Assembly: GCF_003315035.1 (NCBI RefSeq)
Contig: NZ_QNRE01000010.1
Span: forward strand, 186,001 to 250,000
Direction: 5' to 3'
Length of the DNA stretch: 64,000 nt
Origin: Nocardia puris
GTDB lineage: Bacteria > Actinomycetota > Actinomycetes > Mycobacteriales > Mycobacteriaceae
The notes beneath the pieces were generated by a model. It did not search any database, was not told the origin of the DNA, and was given only the letters and a program-made list of their open reading frames with translations. Shown here in pieces: positions 29,129-37,948 of this stretch (positions are counted from its first letter, which is position 1; the number at the start of each line of letters is the position of its first letter). Made by a program: the position numbers and the translations under genes.

Positions 29129-29210
29129 TGGGGGTTACGATACGAGCCAACCGGGGCGGCGCGCATGCCGCGCCCGTACAGCTCGTGTTGCCGCAAAGAA
29201 AGGTCGCGAC

Positions 29211-32200
29211 ATGAATGCCCTGACAGTGACGCTGGGCACGATCGGGGCGACGCTCAGCATCGTGTGCTGGGCGTCGTTCTTGGGCGGCGTCAGGAACATC
29301 GCGCGCACCATCATGATCGGGCAGAGCGCGCCGGACCGCTGGCGGCCGTTCTTCCCGCGCTTCAAGCAGATGGTCATCGAGTTCCTCGCTCATACGCGGA
29401 TGAACAAGTTCCGTACGGTCGGCTGGGCGCACTGGCTCGTCATGATCGGCTTCATGGGCGGCGCCATCCTCTGGTTCGAAGCCTACGGCCAGACCTTCGA
29501 CCCGTCGTTCCACTGGCCGATCATCGGCAACCTGGCGATCTACCACCTGTGGGACGAGATCCTCGGCATCGGCACCGTCGTCGGCATCACGGCGCTGATC
29601 ATCATCCGCCAGCTCAACCACCCGCGGGTGCCCGAGCGCCTGTCGCGATTCAGCGGCTCCAAGTTCGCCCCGGCCTACGTCATCGAGACCATCGTGCTCC
29701 TCGAGGGCCTCGGCATGATCTTCGTCAAGGCCGGCAAGATCGCGACCTACCACCACTCCAACACCGCGACCGACTTCTTCACCATGCAGGTGGCCAAGCT
29801 GCTGCCCGCCAGCCCGGTGATGGTGTCGATCTTCGCGTTCATCAAGCTCATGTCGGGTATGGCCTTCCTCTACCTGGTCGGCCGCAATATCACCTGGGGC
29901 GTGGCCTGGCACCGCTTCTCGGCCTTCCCGAACATCTACTTCAAGCGCGAGGACGACGGCGACGTGGCCCTCGGCGCCGCCAAGCCGATGATGTCCAAGG
30001 GCCGCGCCCTGGACATGGACAACGTCGACCCCGACACCGACACCCTCGGCGCGGGCAAGATCGAGGACTTCTCCTGGAAGGGCATCCTCGACTTCACCAC
30101 CTGCACCGAGTGCGGGCGCTGCCAGTCCCAATGCCCCGCCTGGAACACCGGTAAGCCGCTCTCGCCCAAGCTGCTCATCATGTCGCTGCGCGACCACGGC
30201 TACGCCAAGGCGCCCTACCTGCTGGCCGGCGGCCGCAAGGACATGGGCGGCGACGAGATCGGCCTGGTCGACGCCGACGGCAAGCCCGACGAGGCCGCGC
30301 TGGCCAAGATCCCCGAGGCCGCGCGCGCCGAGGCCGAGCGCCCGCTGGTCGGCGGTGAGGACGCGCACGGCATCATCGACCCCGAGGTGCTGTGGAGCTG
30401 CACCACCTGCGGCGCCTGCGTGGAGCAGTGCCCGGTGGACATCGAGCACGTCGACCACATCATCGACATGCGCCGCTACCAGGTGCTGATCGAATCGGAG
30501 TTCCCCTCCGAGCTGGCCGGCCTGTTCAAGAACCTGGAGAACAAGGGCAACCCCTGGGGCCAGAACGCCAAGGACCGCCTGAACTGGATCAACGAGCTGG
30601 ACTTCCAGATCCCGGTCTTCGGCAAGGACGCCGACAGCTTCGACGGCTACGAATACCTGTTCTGGGTCGGCTGCGCCGGCGCCTACGAGGACCGCGCGAA
30701 GAAGACCACCAAGGCGGTCGCCGAACTGCTGGCCACCGCGGGCGTGAAGTTCATGGTGCTCGGCCAGGAGGAGACCTGCACCGGCGACTCGGCGCGCCGC
30801 GCGGGCAACGAGTTCCTGTTCCAGCAGCTGGCCATGCAGAACATCGAGCTGCTGAACTCGGTGTTCGAGGGCGTCGAAGAGCGCAAGAAGAAGATCGTCG
30901 TCACCTGCGCGCACTGCTTCAACGCGCTCAATAACGAGTACCCGCAGGTCGGCGGCACCTACGAGGTGGTGCACCACACCCAGCTGCTGAACCGCCTGGT
31001 GCGGCAGAAGAAGCTGGTGCCGGTGGCCTCGGTGTCGCAGAACGTCACCTACCACGACCCCTGCTACCTGGGCCGCCACAACAAGATCTACAACGCCCCG
31101 CGTGAGCTGATGGAGGCGTCGGGCTCCAAGCTGGTCGAAATGCCGCGTCACGGCGAACGGTCCATGTGCTGTGGCGCCGGTGGTGCGCGTATGTGGATGG
31201 AGGAGCAGCTCGGCAAGCGCATCAACGTCGACCGTGTGGACGAGGGCCTCGGTGCGCTCACCGAGTCGGCCAACGGCTCCGGCCCCGGCAAGATCGCGAC
31301 CGGCTGCCCGTTCTGCCGCGTGATGCTCACCGACGGTGTGACCGCGCGCCAGGAGAAGGGCGAGGGCGAGGGCGTCGAGGTCGTCGACGTCGCGCAGCTC
31401 ATGCTCGACGCCGTCGACCGCGTCGACGCCGGTGTGCTGACCGAGAACCTGACCGTCATCCAGGAGCCCAAGGCCGAGCCGGAACCCGAACCGGAACCCG
31501 AGCCCGTCGCCGAGGCGGCCCCCGCGGCCGCGAAGGCGGCGCCGAAGGGCGGCGGCCTGGCGATGAAGGGCGCGAAGGCGCCCGGCGGTGGCGGTCTCGC
31601 CATGAAGGGTGCGAAGGCGCCCGGTGGCGGTGGACTCGGCATGAAGGGCGCGGCCAAGGCGCCCGGTGCCAAGGCCGACGCGCCGGCCGCCGAGGAGAAG
31701 CCGGCCGCCAAGGGTCTCGCCATGAAGGGCCCCGCGAAGGCGCCCGGCAAGGGTCTGGGCATGAAGGGCGCCGCCAAGGCGCCGGGTGCCAAGGCTGCTG
31801 CCGACGCTCCCGCCGCGGAAGCCGAAGCACCTGCCGCTCCGCCCGTGAAGGGGCTGGGGATGAAGGGTGCGGCCAAGGCACCCGGCAAGGGTCTCGGCAT
31901 GAAGGGCGCCGCCAAGGCGCCCGGTGCGAAAGCCCCTGCGGCCCCGGCCGAGTCGGCTTCCGAAGCTCCGGCCGAGGCGACCGAGTCCAAGCCTTCGGTG
32001 CCCGCCAAGGGGCTGGCGATGAAGTCCGGGTTCAAGCGACCCGGCCCCAAGGCGCCGGGCGGCGCGACCCCGGCCACTGCGGAAGCGGCCGTCTCGGAGA
32101 CGGCTGTTTCGGAACCGGCTGTCCCGGAGACGGCGGAGTCGGCGACGGCCGAATCCACGTCGGCGGCAACGGCTTCGGCTCCCACCGAAACCAAGCCGTC

Positions 32201-32489
32201 CATCCCGGCCAAGGGACTCGCCATGAAGTCGGGCTTCAAGCGTCCCGGCCCGAAGGCCCCAGGCGCTCCGGCCCCGGCTCCCGCTCCGGAGCCGACCCTG
32301 GCCACCGAGGAGCCCGAGGCGGTCGCCGAACCGGAACCCACCCCGGAGCCGGAGCAGCCCACCAACGGCACCGGCCACGACGCCAACGGCACCTCCGGCA
32401 ACGGCGCGGGCACCATCGCCCCACCCACCGCCAAACCCGGCGCCCTCGGCTTCAAGTCGGGCGCGAAGGCGCCGGGCCGCAAGAGCTAG
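29211..32489 (+). CDS. Membrane-bound (Fe-S) reductase, heterodisulfide-reductase-like, with repetitive tail
   Basis: 1092 residues, counterpart of M. tuberculosis Rv0338c by architecture (from memory an essential gene of about 880 residues). N-terminal membrane helices cover residues 1-250 (LSIVCWASFLGG, HWLVMIGFMGGAILWF, MVSIFAFIKLMSGMAFLYLV). Two [4Fe-4S] ferredoxin motifs follow, CTECGRCQSQCP near residue 298 and CTTCGACVEQCP near 397, then two CCG domains (YHDPCYLGRHNKIYNAPREL and MCCGAGGARMWMEEQ). It probably moves electrons between a quinone pool and an unknown partner. Residues 775-1092 are a Lys/Ala/Pro-rich tail with nine GL(A/G)MK repeats. The ATG at 29211 follows GAAAGGTCGCGAC. 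Confidence 0.9.
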   Translation: MNALTVTLGTIGATLSIVCWASFLGGVRNIARTIMIGQSAPDRWRPFFPRFKQMVIEFLAHTRMNKFRTVGWAHWLVMIGFMGGAILWFEAYGQTFDPSFHWPIIGNLAIYHLWDEILGIGTVVGITALIIIRQLNHPRVPERLSRFSGSKFAPAYVIETIVLLEGLGMIFVKAGKIATYHHSNTATDFFTMQVAKLLPASPVMVSIFAFIKLMSGMAFLYLVGRNITWGVAWHRFSAFPNIYFKREDDGDVALGAAKPMMSKGRALDMDNVDPDTDTLGAGKIEDFSWKGILDFTTCTECGRCQSQCPAWNTGKPLSPKLLIMSLRDHGYAKAPYLLAGGRKDMGGDEIGLVDADGKPDEAALAKIPEAARAEAERPLVGGEDAHGIIDPEVLWSCTTCGACVEQCPVDIEHVDHIIDMRRYQVLIESEFPSELAGLFKNLENKGNPWGQNAKDRLNWINELDFQIPVFGKDADSFDGYEYLFWVGCAGAYEDRAKKTTKAVAELLATAGVKFMVLGQEETCTGDSARRAGNEFLFQQLAMQNIELLNSVFEGVEERKKKIVVTCAHCFNALNNEYPQVGGTYEVVHHTQLLNRLVRQKKLVPVASVSQNVTYHDPCYLGRHNKIYNAPRELMEASGSKLVEMPRHGERSMCCGAGGARMWMEEQLGKRINVDRVDEGLGALTESANGSGPGKIATGCPFCRVMLTDGVTARQEKGEGEGVEVVDVAQLMLDAVDRVDAGVLTENLTVIQEPKAEPEPEPEPEPVAEAAPAAAKAAPKGGGLAMKGAKAPGGGGLAMKGAKAPGGGGLGMKGAAKAPGAKADAPAAEEKPAAKGLAMKGPAKAPGKGLGMKGAAKAPGAKAAADAPAAEAEAPAAPPVKGLGMKGAAKAPGKGLGMKGAAKAPGAKAPAAPAESASEAPAEATESKPSVPAKGLAMKSGFKRPGPKAPGGATPATAEAAVSETAVSEPAVPETAESATAESTSAATASAPTETKPSIPAKGLAMKSGFKRPGPKAPGAPAPAPAPEPTLATEEPEAVAEPEPTPEPEQPTNGTGHDANGTSGNGAGTIAPPTAKPGALGFKSGAKAPGRKS

Positions 32490-32500
32490 GCACGTGAGAG

Positions 32501-32532
32501 TGGCCCGGATCCCTATGGATCCGGGCCATTTT
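32501..32532 (+). terminator. Intrinsic terminator of the Fe-S reductase gene
   Basis: TGGCCCGGATCC, CTAT loop, GGATCCGGGCCA, then TTTT: a perfect 12-pair stem with a T run, 12 bases after the stop. Confidence 0.92.
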
Positions 32533-32650
32533 CGTTGAGTCGAGGGCTCGACCAGGGACCCCTGAACGCGCCGGTAGCGGGCGATCAGCTCACCCACCGA
32601 CGCGCGGACGCCCGGCAGCACAGGGGTGCTGCCGGGCGGCGTTTCGGTCT

Positions 32651-33814
32651 TTACGCCCGCGTCGGCTGCGGGCGGGTGAGGTGGGCGTAGCGGGTGCGGT
32701 GGTGGTCGGCGGTGCCGTGTTCGCGTTCGAGGGCGGTGAGGCGTTTGAAGTAGTGGCCGATGGCCAGTTCTTCGGTCATGCCCATGGCGCCGTGCAGTTG
32801 GACGGCGTTCTGGCCGACGAAGCGGGCCGCGCGGGAGATGGTGGCCTTGGCGGCGGAGACGGCGCGGGCGCGGGCGGGTGGGGCGGCCGTGAGGGCGTGG
32901 GCGGCGAGGTGGGCCGCGGCCACGGACTGTTCCAGCTCGATGTACATGTCGACCATGCGGTGCTGGAGCACCTGGAAGCTGCCGATGGGCACGCCGAACT
33001 GATGCCGCTGCTTGGCGTATTCGACGGTGTCGGACAACACCTTTCGCAGGCAGCCGACTGCCTCGGCGCAGATCGCGGCGGTGGCGGCATCCACGGCGGC
33101 CGAGATCGTCTCCCCCGCTTCGCCTTCCGCGCCGAGCAGCGCGTCGGCGGGCAGGCGGCAGCCGGTGAACTCGAGGTCGGCGGCGGCGCGGTCGTCGATG
33201 GTGCGGTACGGGTGCACTCGCACACCCTCCGGCGGGGCGGAGGCATCGAATTCGGTGAGGAACAACGAGATTCCCGCATCATCCAGTCGCCCACCGGAGG
33301 TGCGCGCCGAGACGACGAGGTGCGTCGCGGCGGGCACGCCCACCACCACGACCTTCGCGCCGTCGATCACCCACGACTCCCCGTCGCGCCGCGCCGAGGT
33401 ACCGACGTGCAATGGCACGGCACCCGAGTCCGCTTCCAGCGAAGCGAACGCGACCCGCGCCTTCCCGAGCACGATGTCCCGCAACACAGCTGACGCGCGT
33501 TCCCCACCGGCGCCGGCCAGAAGGCCGCCGCCGAGTACCACGGTATCCACGAAAGGTTCCACGACCAGCGCACGCCCCAATTCCTCGGCGATGACCATGG
33601 TTTCGATCGGACCGCCCCCATCGCCGCCGACGTCCTCGGGCAGCGCGGCGCCGAGGATACCCAGCTCCTCGGCGAATCCGCGCCACACGTCCGGCTGCCA
33701 CCCGGCGGCCGATTTCGCCGCGGCGCGGCTGGATTCCAGGTCGTATTTCGCGCCGAGGTACCCGGCGACGGAGTCGCGGAGGAGCTGCTGCTCCTCGGTG
33801 AGTGTGAAGTCCAT
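32651..33814 (-). CDS. Acyl-CoA dehydrogenase, second of a pair
   Basis: 387 residues beginning MDFTLTEEQQLLRDSVAGYL, an acyl-CoA dehydrogenase start. Family marks include the EELGILGAALPEDVGG segment and, in the C-terminal helical domain, YAKQRHQFGVPIGSFQVLQH and QLHGAMGMTEELAIGHYFKR. It would oxidise an acyl-CoA at alpha-beta with FAD. Its ATG overlaps the stop of the upstream dehydrogenase (ATGA), so both are made together; such paired FadE proteins in mycobacteria form alpha2beta2 enzymes for steroid side chains, which is a suggestion only. The shared promoter is upstream of 35043. Confidence 0.9.
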   Translation of the reverse strand: MDFTLTEEQQLLRDSVAGYLGAKYDLESSRAAAKSAAGWQPDVWRGFAEELGILGAALPEDVGGDGGGPIETMVIAEELGRALVVEPFVDTVVLGGGLLAGAGGERASAVLRDIVLGKARVAFASLEADSGAVPLHVGTSARRDGESWVIDGAKVVVVGVPAATHLVVSARTSGGRLDDAGISLFLTEFDASAPPEGVRVHPYRTIDDRAAADLEFTGCRLPADALLGAEGEAGETISAAVDAATAAICAEAVGCLRKVLSDTVEYAKQRHQFGVPIGSFQVLQHRMVDMYIELEQSVAAAHLAAHALTAAPPARARAVSAAKATISRAARFVGQNAVQLHGAMGMTEELAIGHYFKRLTALEREHGTADHHRTRYAHLTRPQPTRA

Positions 33815-35043
33815 CAGAGCCCCAATGCTGCCTTGGCGAGAATGTTCCGCTGAATTTCGTTGCTGCCCGCGTAGATCGAGCCCGCGCGATCGTTGAAGTA
33901 CCGCAGCGGCGCGACCGCCTGCCAGTCCGCCCCGCTGTGGTAGCCGTCGGTGGGCGGGGTGTAGTCGGCGACGGGACCGCCGGGCGCCGTGGCGTGCGGC
34001 TGGTAGGCCCGGCCGAGCGGCCCGGCCGCGTCCAGCGCGAGTTCGGTGAGCTGCTGGCTCAATTCGGTGGCGAGAATCTTCAGCAGCGAGGACGCGGGAC
34101 CCGGGTCGCGCCCCTGCGCCATCGCGGAAATGGTCCGGTACTCCAGGACTTCCAGGACCTCGGTGCGAATCCTGGCGTCCGCCAACCGGTTCGCGAACAG
34201 CGGATCGTCGATCAAGGCGTTGCCGTCCGGACCGGGCTGCGCGGCCGCCGCCTCGGCGATGTCCTGCGCCATCACCTGCAACCACGGGGCCGCCGCGCCG
34301 CCGCGCTCGTGCACCAGCAGGTACTTCGCGACAGTCCAGCCCTCGTCGACCCGGCCGAGCACGTTCGCCTTCGGCACCCGCACGTTGTCGAAGAACACCT
34401 GGTTCTGCACCTGCTCACCCGAAGTCATGACCAGCGGCCGGATTTCGATGCCGGGCGCGGTCATGTCGATGAGCAGGAAGGTGATGCCCTGCTGCTTCTT
34501 GCCGGTCTTGGCGGTGCGCACCAGGCAGAAGATCCAGTTGGCCTCGGTGGCGTGCGTGGTCCAGATCTTGCTGCCGGTGCAGACGAAATCGTCGCCGTCG
34601 TCCACGGCCGCCATGGTGAGCGAGGCGAGGTCCGATCCGGCCTCCGGCTCCGAATAGCCTTGGCAGAAGAACACTTCCCTGGTCAGGATGCGCGGCAGGT
34701 AGAACGCCTTCTGTTCGGGGGTGCCGAAGGCGATGATGGCGGGCGCGACCATCCGGATGCCCATCGGCGAGAGCGGGGGCGCGCCCGCGAGGGTGAGTTC
34801 GCGGTGGAAGATGTAGTGCTGGGTGAGGCTCCAGTCGCAGCCGCCGTGCTCGACGGGCCAGTGCGGCGCCGCCCACCCGCGCTCGTGCAGGATGTGCTGC
34901 CACTCCATGCTGGCCTCGTGGTCGGGGTAGACGCTCGTCGCCGAGCGCCCGGCCCGCCGCAACTCCGGCGTGAGCTTCGCGTCGAGGAACGCCCGCACCT
35001 CGTCCCGGAAGGCCAGATCGGCCGCTGACCAGTCGTAATCCAT
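33814..35043 (-). CDS. Acyl-CoA dehydrogenase, first of a pair
   Basis: 409 residues starting MDYDWSAADLAFRDEVRAFL. Acyl-CoA dehydrogenase signatures: RGWAAPHWPVEHGGCDWS, FCQGYSEPEAGSDLASLTMAA (flavin loop), KIWTTHATEANWIFCLVR, and the C-terminal NDRAGSIYAGSNEIQRNILAK, which is the usual FadE ending with the R-N-I. I take the ATG at 35043 (CCGGGAGGACAG ribosome site); the open frame extends to 35394 but the extra residues are unlike the family. It is co-transcribed with the gene at 32651, probably under a regulator bound at 35079-35095. Confidence 0.92.
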   Translation of the reverse strand: MDYDWSAADLAFRDEVRAFLDAKLTPELRRAGRSATSVYPDHEASMEWQHILHERGWAAPHWPVEHGGCDWSLTQHYIFHRELTLAGAPPLSPMGIRMVAPAIIAFGTPEQKAFYLPRILTREVFFCQGYSEPEAGSDLASLTMAAVDDGDDFVCTGSKIWTTHATEANWIFCLVRTAKTGKKQQGITFLLIDMTAPGIEIRPLVMTSGEQVQNQVFFDNVRVPKANVLGRVDEGWTVAKYLLVHERGGAAAPWLQVMAQDIAEAAAAQPGPDGNALIDDPLFANRLADARIRTEVLEVLEYRTISAMAQGRDPGPASSLLKILATELSQQLTELALDAAGPLGRAYQPHATAPGGPVADYTPPTDGYHSGADWQAVAPLRYFNDRAGSIYAGSNEIQRNILAKAALGL

Positions 35044-35078
35044 CTGTCCTCCCGGCGGTGATGCCACGGCGCACAACA

Positions 35079-35095
35079 ATTGGCCACCGGCCAAT
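35079..35095. promoter_or_regulatory. Palindromic operator candidate before the dehydrogenase pair
   Basis: ATTGGCC, ACC, GGCCAAT: a perfect 7-base inverted repeat ending 36 bases upstream of the ATG at 35043, a suitable place for a repressor site. The cognate regulator is unknown. Confidence 0.55.
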
Positions 35096-35314
35096 ACGCC
35101 CCCAATGTAGGCCCATCGGGGTCCGGAAATCAAACTGACGCCACCCGCCATCAGTTTTGCGCGCCAGCCGGGCGCGACACGGTGCCGCCATCCCTGCCGA
35201 CAGCCCGGGGACGGGCGCGGCACCACGCGCCGCACCGCACGCGCGTATGATCGGCACGGTGACCACTCATCCCGAGCAAAGATTGGGGGTCCCGTTCGTG
35301 CCAGGTGAGTGCTG

Positions 35315-36691
35315 ATGGGCACTCGATTCACGAACAGGGACGATTCCCGCCTCGCCTTCTGGCTGCGCGTGCGCGAGTACGCCGTGCCGCCCACGATGAT
35401 CGAAACCGCGACCGCCCGGCGTCATGCCGGTGATTGGGTTGGTGCTTGTGCCGCAGCGGGTTTCGATACCGATATCAATCCACGTGCCGTAGCTCGCGTC
35501 CACGGCACCGAGACCGCCGCCCAGCTCCGGGCCGACTTGCGCCATCTCGCACCCGATCTGCTGCGATGGCACCTCCCCCGCGTCGCACCCGACGGATTGC
35601 TGCGTCCCGGCCTGACCATCGCCCTGGCGCGATACGGTCCACCGGACTTGGGAAAGCATTGCGGTGCAGTCTATTTGGTGGCCCGCACTGCACCGGCGTG
35701 GGCCGATGCCGGGCAACGGATCACGCTCGCGCTGTGGGACGGATCCGACACCGGACCGCATCCGCACCCGCGCCCCAACCGGCGCTTCCGCCTGGATCTC
35801 CACCGCCACCTGTGGGATGCGCGGAGAACCAGTGAGCTTCGAATACGTTCCGGGGCAGACAAATTCGAAGTTCTCACTGGGCCGTATTCAGTGTCGGAAA
35901 ACCTCGCCGGGAAGACCGCCGACCTCCCCGAAGGCTGCGCCATCCACACCTGGGCGTCCGAAGCGGAAATCCTGCTGCGCGCCGAGGGCCGCCCGAAGGG
36001 CCTCGTCCGGGTGCGGTTCGGCGCGCGGCGCGAGGTGGTGGCCGAGGTTTCGGACGACAAGGCGTTGCGGATCGCAGATCCCCCGCGCGGCACCGTATCC
36101 GGACTCCCACTCCTCCCCGACGCGTCGGTCTGGACACCGCCCGATCTGGAATTGCTCCGCGCCGGTGCGATAACGGCCGACCGCCTGCATCCGCTGATCG
36201 CCGAGGCGCTCGCACCGGATCGCACGCCGATCACGACAGCCCCTCCGGATCGAACCGACCGGGTGAAGCTCGTGGAATGCCGAGGCGAACAGCACCGAAT
36301 CGGCCTGTCCGAGGGCGTGCTGACCGCGCTCGATCACGATCCCGCCGAAATCCGTCGCGAAGAACTGCTCGCCGCCCTGACCGGCGCTCCCCTGCCCTGC
36401 CTACGCGCCATCGACCGAGCCCACCGTCACCCGGACTGCCTCACCGGCGTCCGGGAACGCCTCGACCACGGCGACACCGCGGGCGCGCTGGCAGTGGTCG
36501 AGGGCCTGCTCGGACCCGATGCCGTGCTGCGCGACGGCCCGTTGCGCGACGAACTGGAACTCGCCGCGCAACGGCGGATCACCTACGGACTGTTCAAGGC
36601 CGGGCTCATCGCAGCCGGCCCCACCCGCGTGCGGCCCGATGCGCGCCGCCGCGACCGTCGCGCGCATCCGCGCCACGCGACCACGCGCTGA
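35315..36691 (+). CDS. Conserved hypothetical protein of a MoxR/VWA trio
   Basis: 458 residues, not recognised. No signal peptide or membrane helix is seen; it is Arg/Asp/Pro-rich and probably soluble. The N-terminus (DDSRLAFWLRVREYAVPPTM) is helical; the C-terminal part (EGVLTALDHDPAEIRREELLAALTGAPLPCLRAI) has a helical repeat-like character. It lies 43 bases upstream of a MoxR-type ATPase and a VWA-like metallopeptidase, with all three in one direction, so it may be their substrate or adaptor. I prefer the ATG at 35315, six bases after AGGTGA, to the GTG at 35309 that abuts it. Confidence 0.6.
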   Translation: MGTRFTNRDDSRLAFWLRVREYAVPPTMIETATARRHAGDWVGACAAAGFDTDINPRAVARVHGTETAAQLRADLRHLAPDLLRWHLPRVAPDGLLRPGLTIALARYGPPDLGKHCGAVYLVARTAPAWADAGQRITLALWDGSDTGPHPHPRPNRRFRLDLHRHLWDARRTSELRIRSGADKFEVLTGPYSVSENLAGKTADLPEGCAIHTWASEAEILLRAEGRPKGLVRVRFGARREVVAEVSDDKALRIADPPRGTVSGLPLLPDASVWTPPDLELLRAGAITADRLHPLIAEALAPDRTPITTAPPDRTDRVKLVECRGEQHRIGLSEGVLTALDHDPAEIRREELLAALTGAPLPCLRAIDRAHRHPDCLTGVRERLDHGDTAGALAVVEGLLGPDAVLRDGPLRDELELAAQRRITYGLFKAGLIAAGPTRVRPDARRRDRRAHPRHATTR

Positions 36692-36733
36692 CGCGCACTC
36701 CCCAATTCCTCTACACCACAAGGTGATTCCCAC

Positions 36734-37948
36734 ATGACGAATACCGCCCTCCGTGAACGCGCCCAACTCGACGTCGCCGGCGAACTGCTCGGCTTGCTCG
36801 GCGCGGTGTCCACCGAACCCCGCCCCGACAATCAACTCGAAGCGCTCACGCTGGCCGTGGCGGCCGACCTGCCCGTACTCCTGTGGGGCGAACCGGGGAT
36901 CGGCAAGACCGCGGCCCTCACCCAGCTCGCGGCGTCCCTGGAACTGCCGCTGACCACGGTGATCGCGAGTGTGCACGAGCCCTCGGACTTCGCCGGCCTG
37001 CCCGTGCTCGGCGACGACCCCGCCGAACAGGGCGTCCCGATGGCCCCGCCCGATTGGGCGGTCCGCCTCGTGCGCGCCGGCCGGGGCCTGCTGTTCCTGG
37101 ACGAACTGTCCACGGCGCCGCCCGCCGTCCAGGCCGCGCTGCTGCGCCTCGTGCTGGAACGGCGGATCGGCGCGCTGCGGCTGCCGCCCGAGGTCCGGAT
37201 CGTGGCCGCCGCCAACCCGCGCGCGTCGGCGGCCGACGGCTGGGAGTTGAGCCCGCCGCTGGCCAACAGGTTCGTGCACCTGCACTGGGCGCACGACCAC
37301 GAGGTGGTGGTGCGCGGGCTGGGCGGCACCTGGCCGCGCGCGATCATGCCCCGGCTCGATCCCGAAAAGCTTACGGAAGCAGTAGCTTTCGCTCGTCAGG
37401 CGGTGTGCGGTCTGCTCGGCGGCCGACCCGCCCTCGTGCACCAGCTCCCCACCACCGAGACGCGCCGGGGCGGTGCGTGGCCGTCGCCGCGCAGCTGGGA
37501 TATGACGGTGCGGCTGCTCGCGTTCGCGACCGCGGCGGGCTCGTCCCGGGACGTGCTGTCGCTGCTGGTCCGGGGCTCCGTGGGCGACGGTCCCGGTTTC
37601 GAATTGCTGGCCCACATCGATCGGATGGATCTCCCCGACCCCGAAACGCTGCTCGCCGATCCGGACGCCGCCGACCTGCCCGAACGCGGCGACCTGCGGC
37701 TGGCCGCGCTCGATGCCGTGGTGGCGGCGGTCCGGCGGCGGCCGGAACGGGCTCGCTGGGACGCGGCCTGGGCGCTGCTGGTCAAGGCGGTGGAGACCGG
37801 TGCGCCGGATCTGGTGGTCGTCCCCGCGACCACGCTCGCCACGCTGCGCCGCGAGGGCTGGGACGTGCCCGCGTCGATCGAACAGCTCGCCGGGATGGTG
37901 TCGATGTCCCGGGAGGCGGACCGCGTCGCCGCGCAGGTGCGCCGATGA
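36734..37948 (+). CDS. MoxR-type AAA+ ATPase
   Basis: 404 residues. Walker A GEPGIGKTA at about residues 52-60, Walker B LLFLDELST, sensor-1-like VAAANPRAS and an arginine-finger-type SPPLANRF follow the order of MoxR/AAA_5 ATPases. MoxR proteins act as chaperones that load cofactors or activate VWA-domain partners; the next gene is such a partner and overlaps by ATGA. The start ATG follows CACAAGGTGATTCCCAC. Confidence 0.85.
   Translation: MTNTALRERAQLDVAGELLGLLGAVSTEPRPDNQLEALTLAVAADLPVLLWGEPGIGKTAALTQLAASLELPLTTVIASVHEPSDFAGLPVLGDDPAEQGVPMAPPDWAVRLVRAGRGLLFLDELSTAPPAVQAALLRLVLERRIGALRLPPEVRIVAAANPRASAADGWELSPPLANRFVHLHWAHDHEVVVRGLGGTWPRAIMPRLDPEKLTEAVAFARQAVCGLLGGRPALVHQLPTTETRRGGAWPSPRSWDMTVRLLAFATAAGSSRDVLSLLVRGSVGDGPGFELLAHIDRMDLPDPETLLADPDAADLPERGDLRLAALDAVVAAVRRRPERARWDAAWALLVKAVETGAPDLVVVPATTLATLRREGWDVPASIEQLAGMVSMSREADRVAAQVRR

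Larger units (their letters stand above)
28749..29210. promoter_or_regulatory. Divergent intergenic region upstream of the Fe-S reductase
   Basis: About 460 bases between divergent starts. It contains two strong palindromes listed separately (29021-29040 and 29105-29128). No gene with a credible start is visible. Confidence 0.6.

Noticed and set aside
29034..32621. 1195-codon minus-strand frame opposite the Fe-S reductase
   Set aside because: Antisense shadow; composition of a reverse-read coding frame, no start signals.
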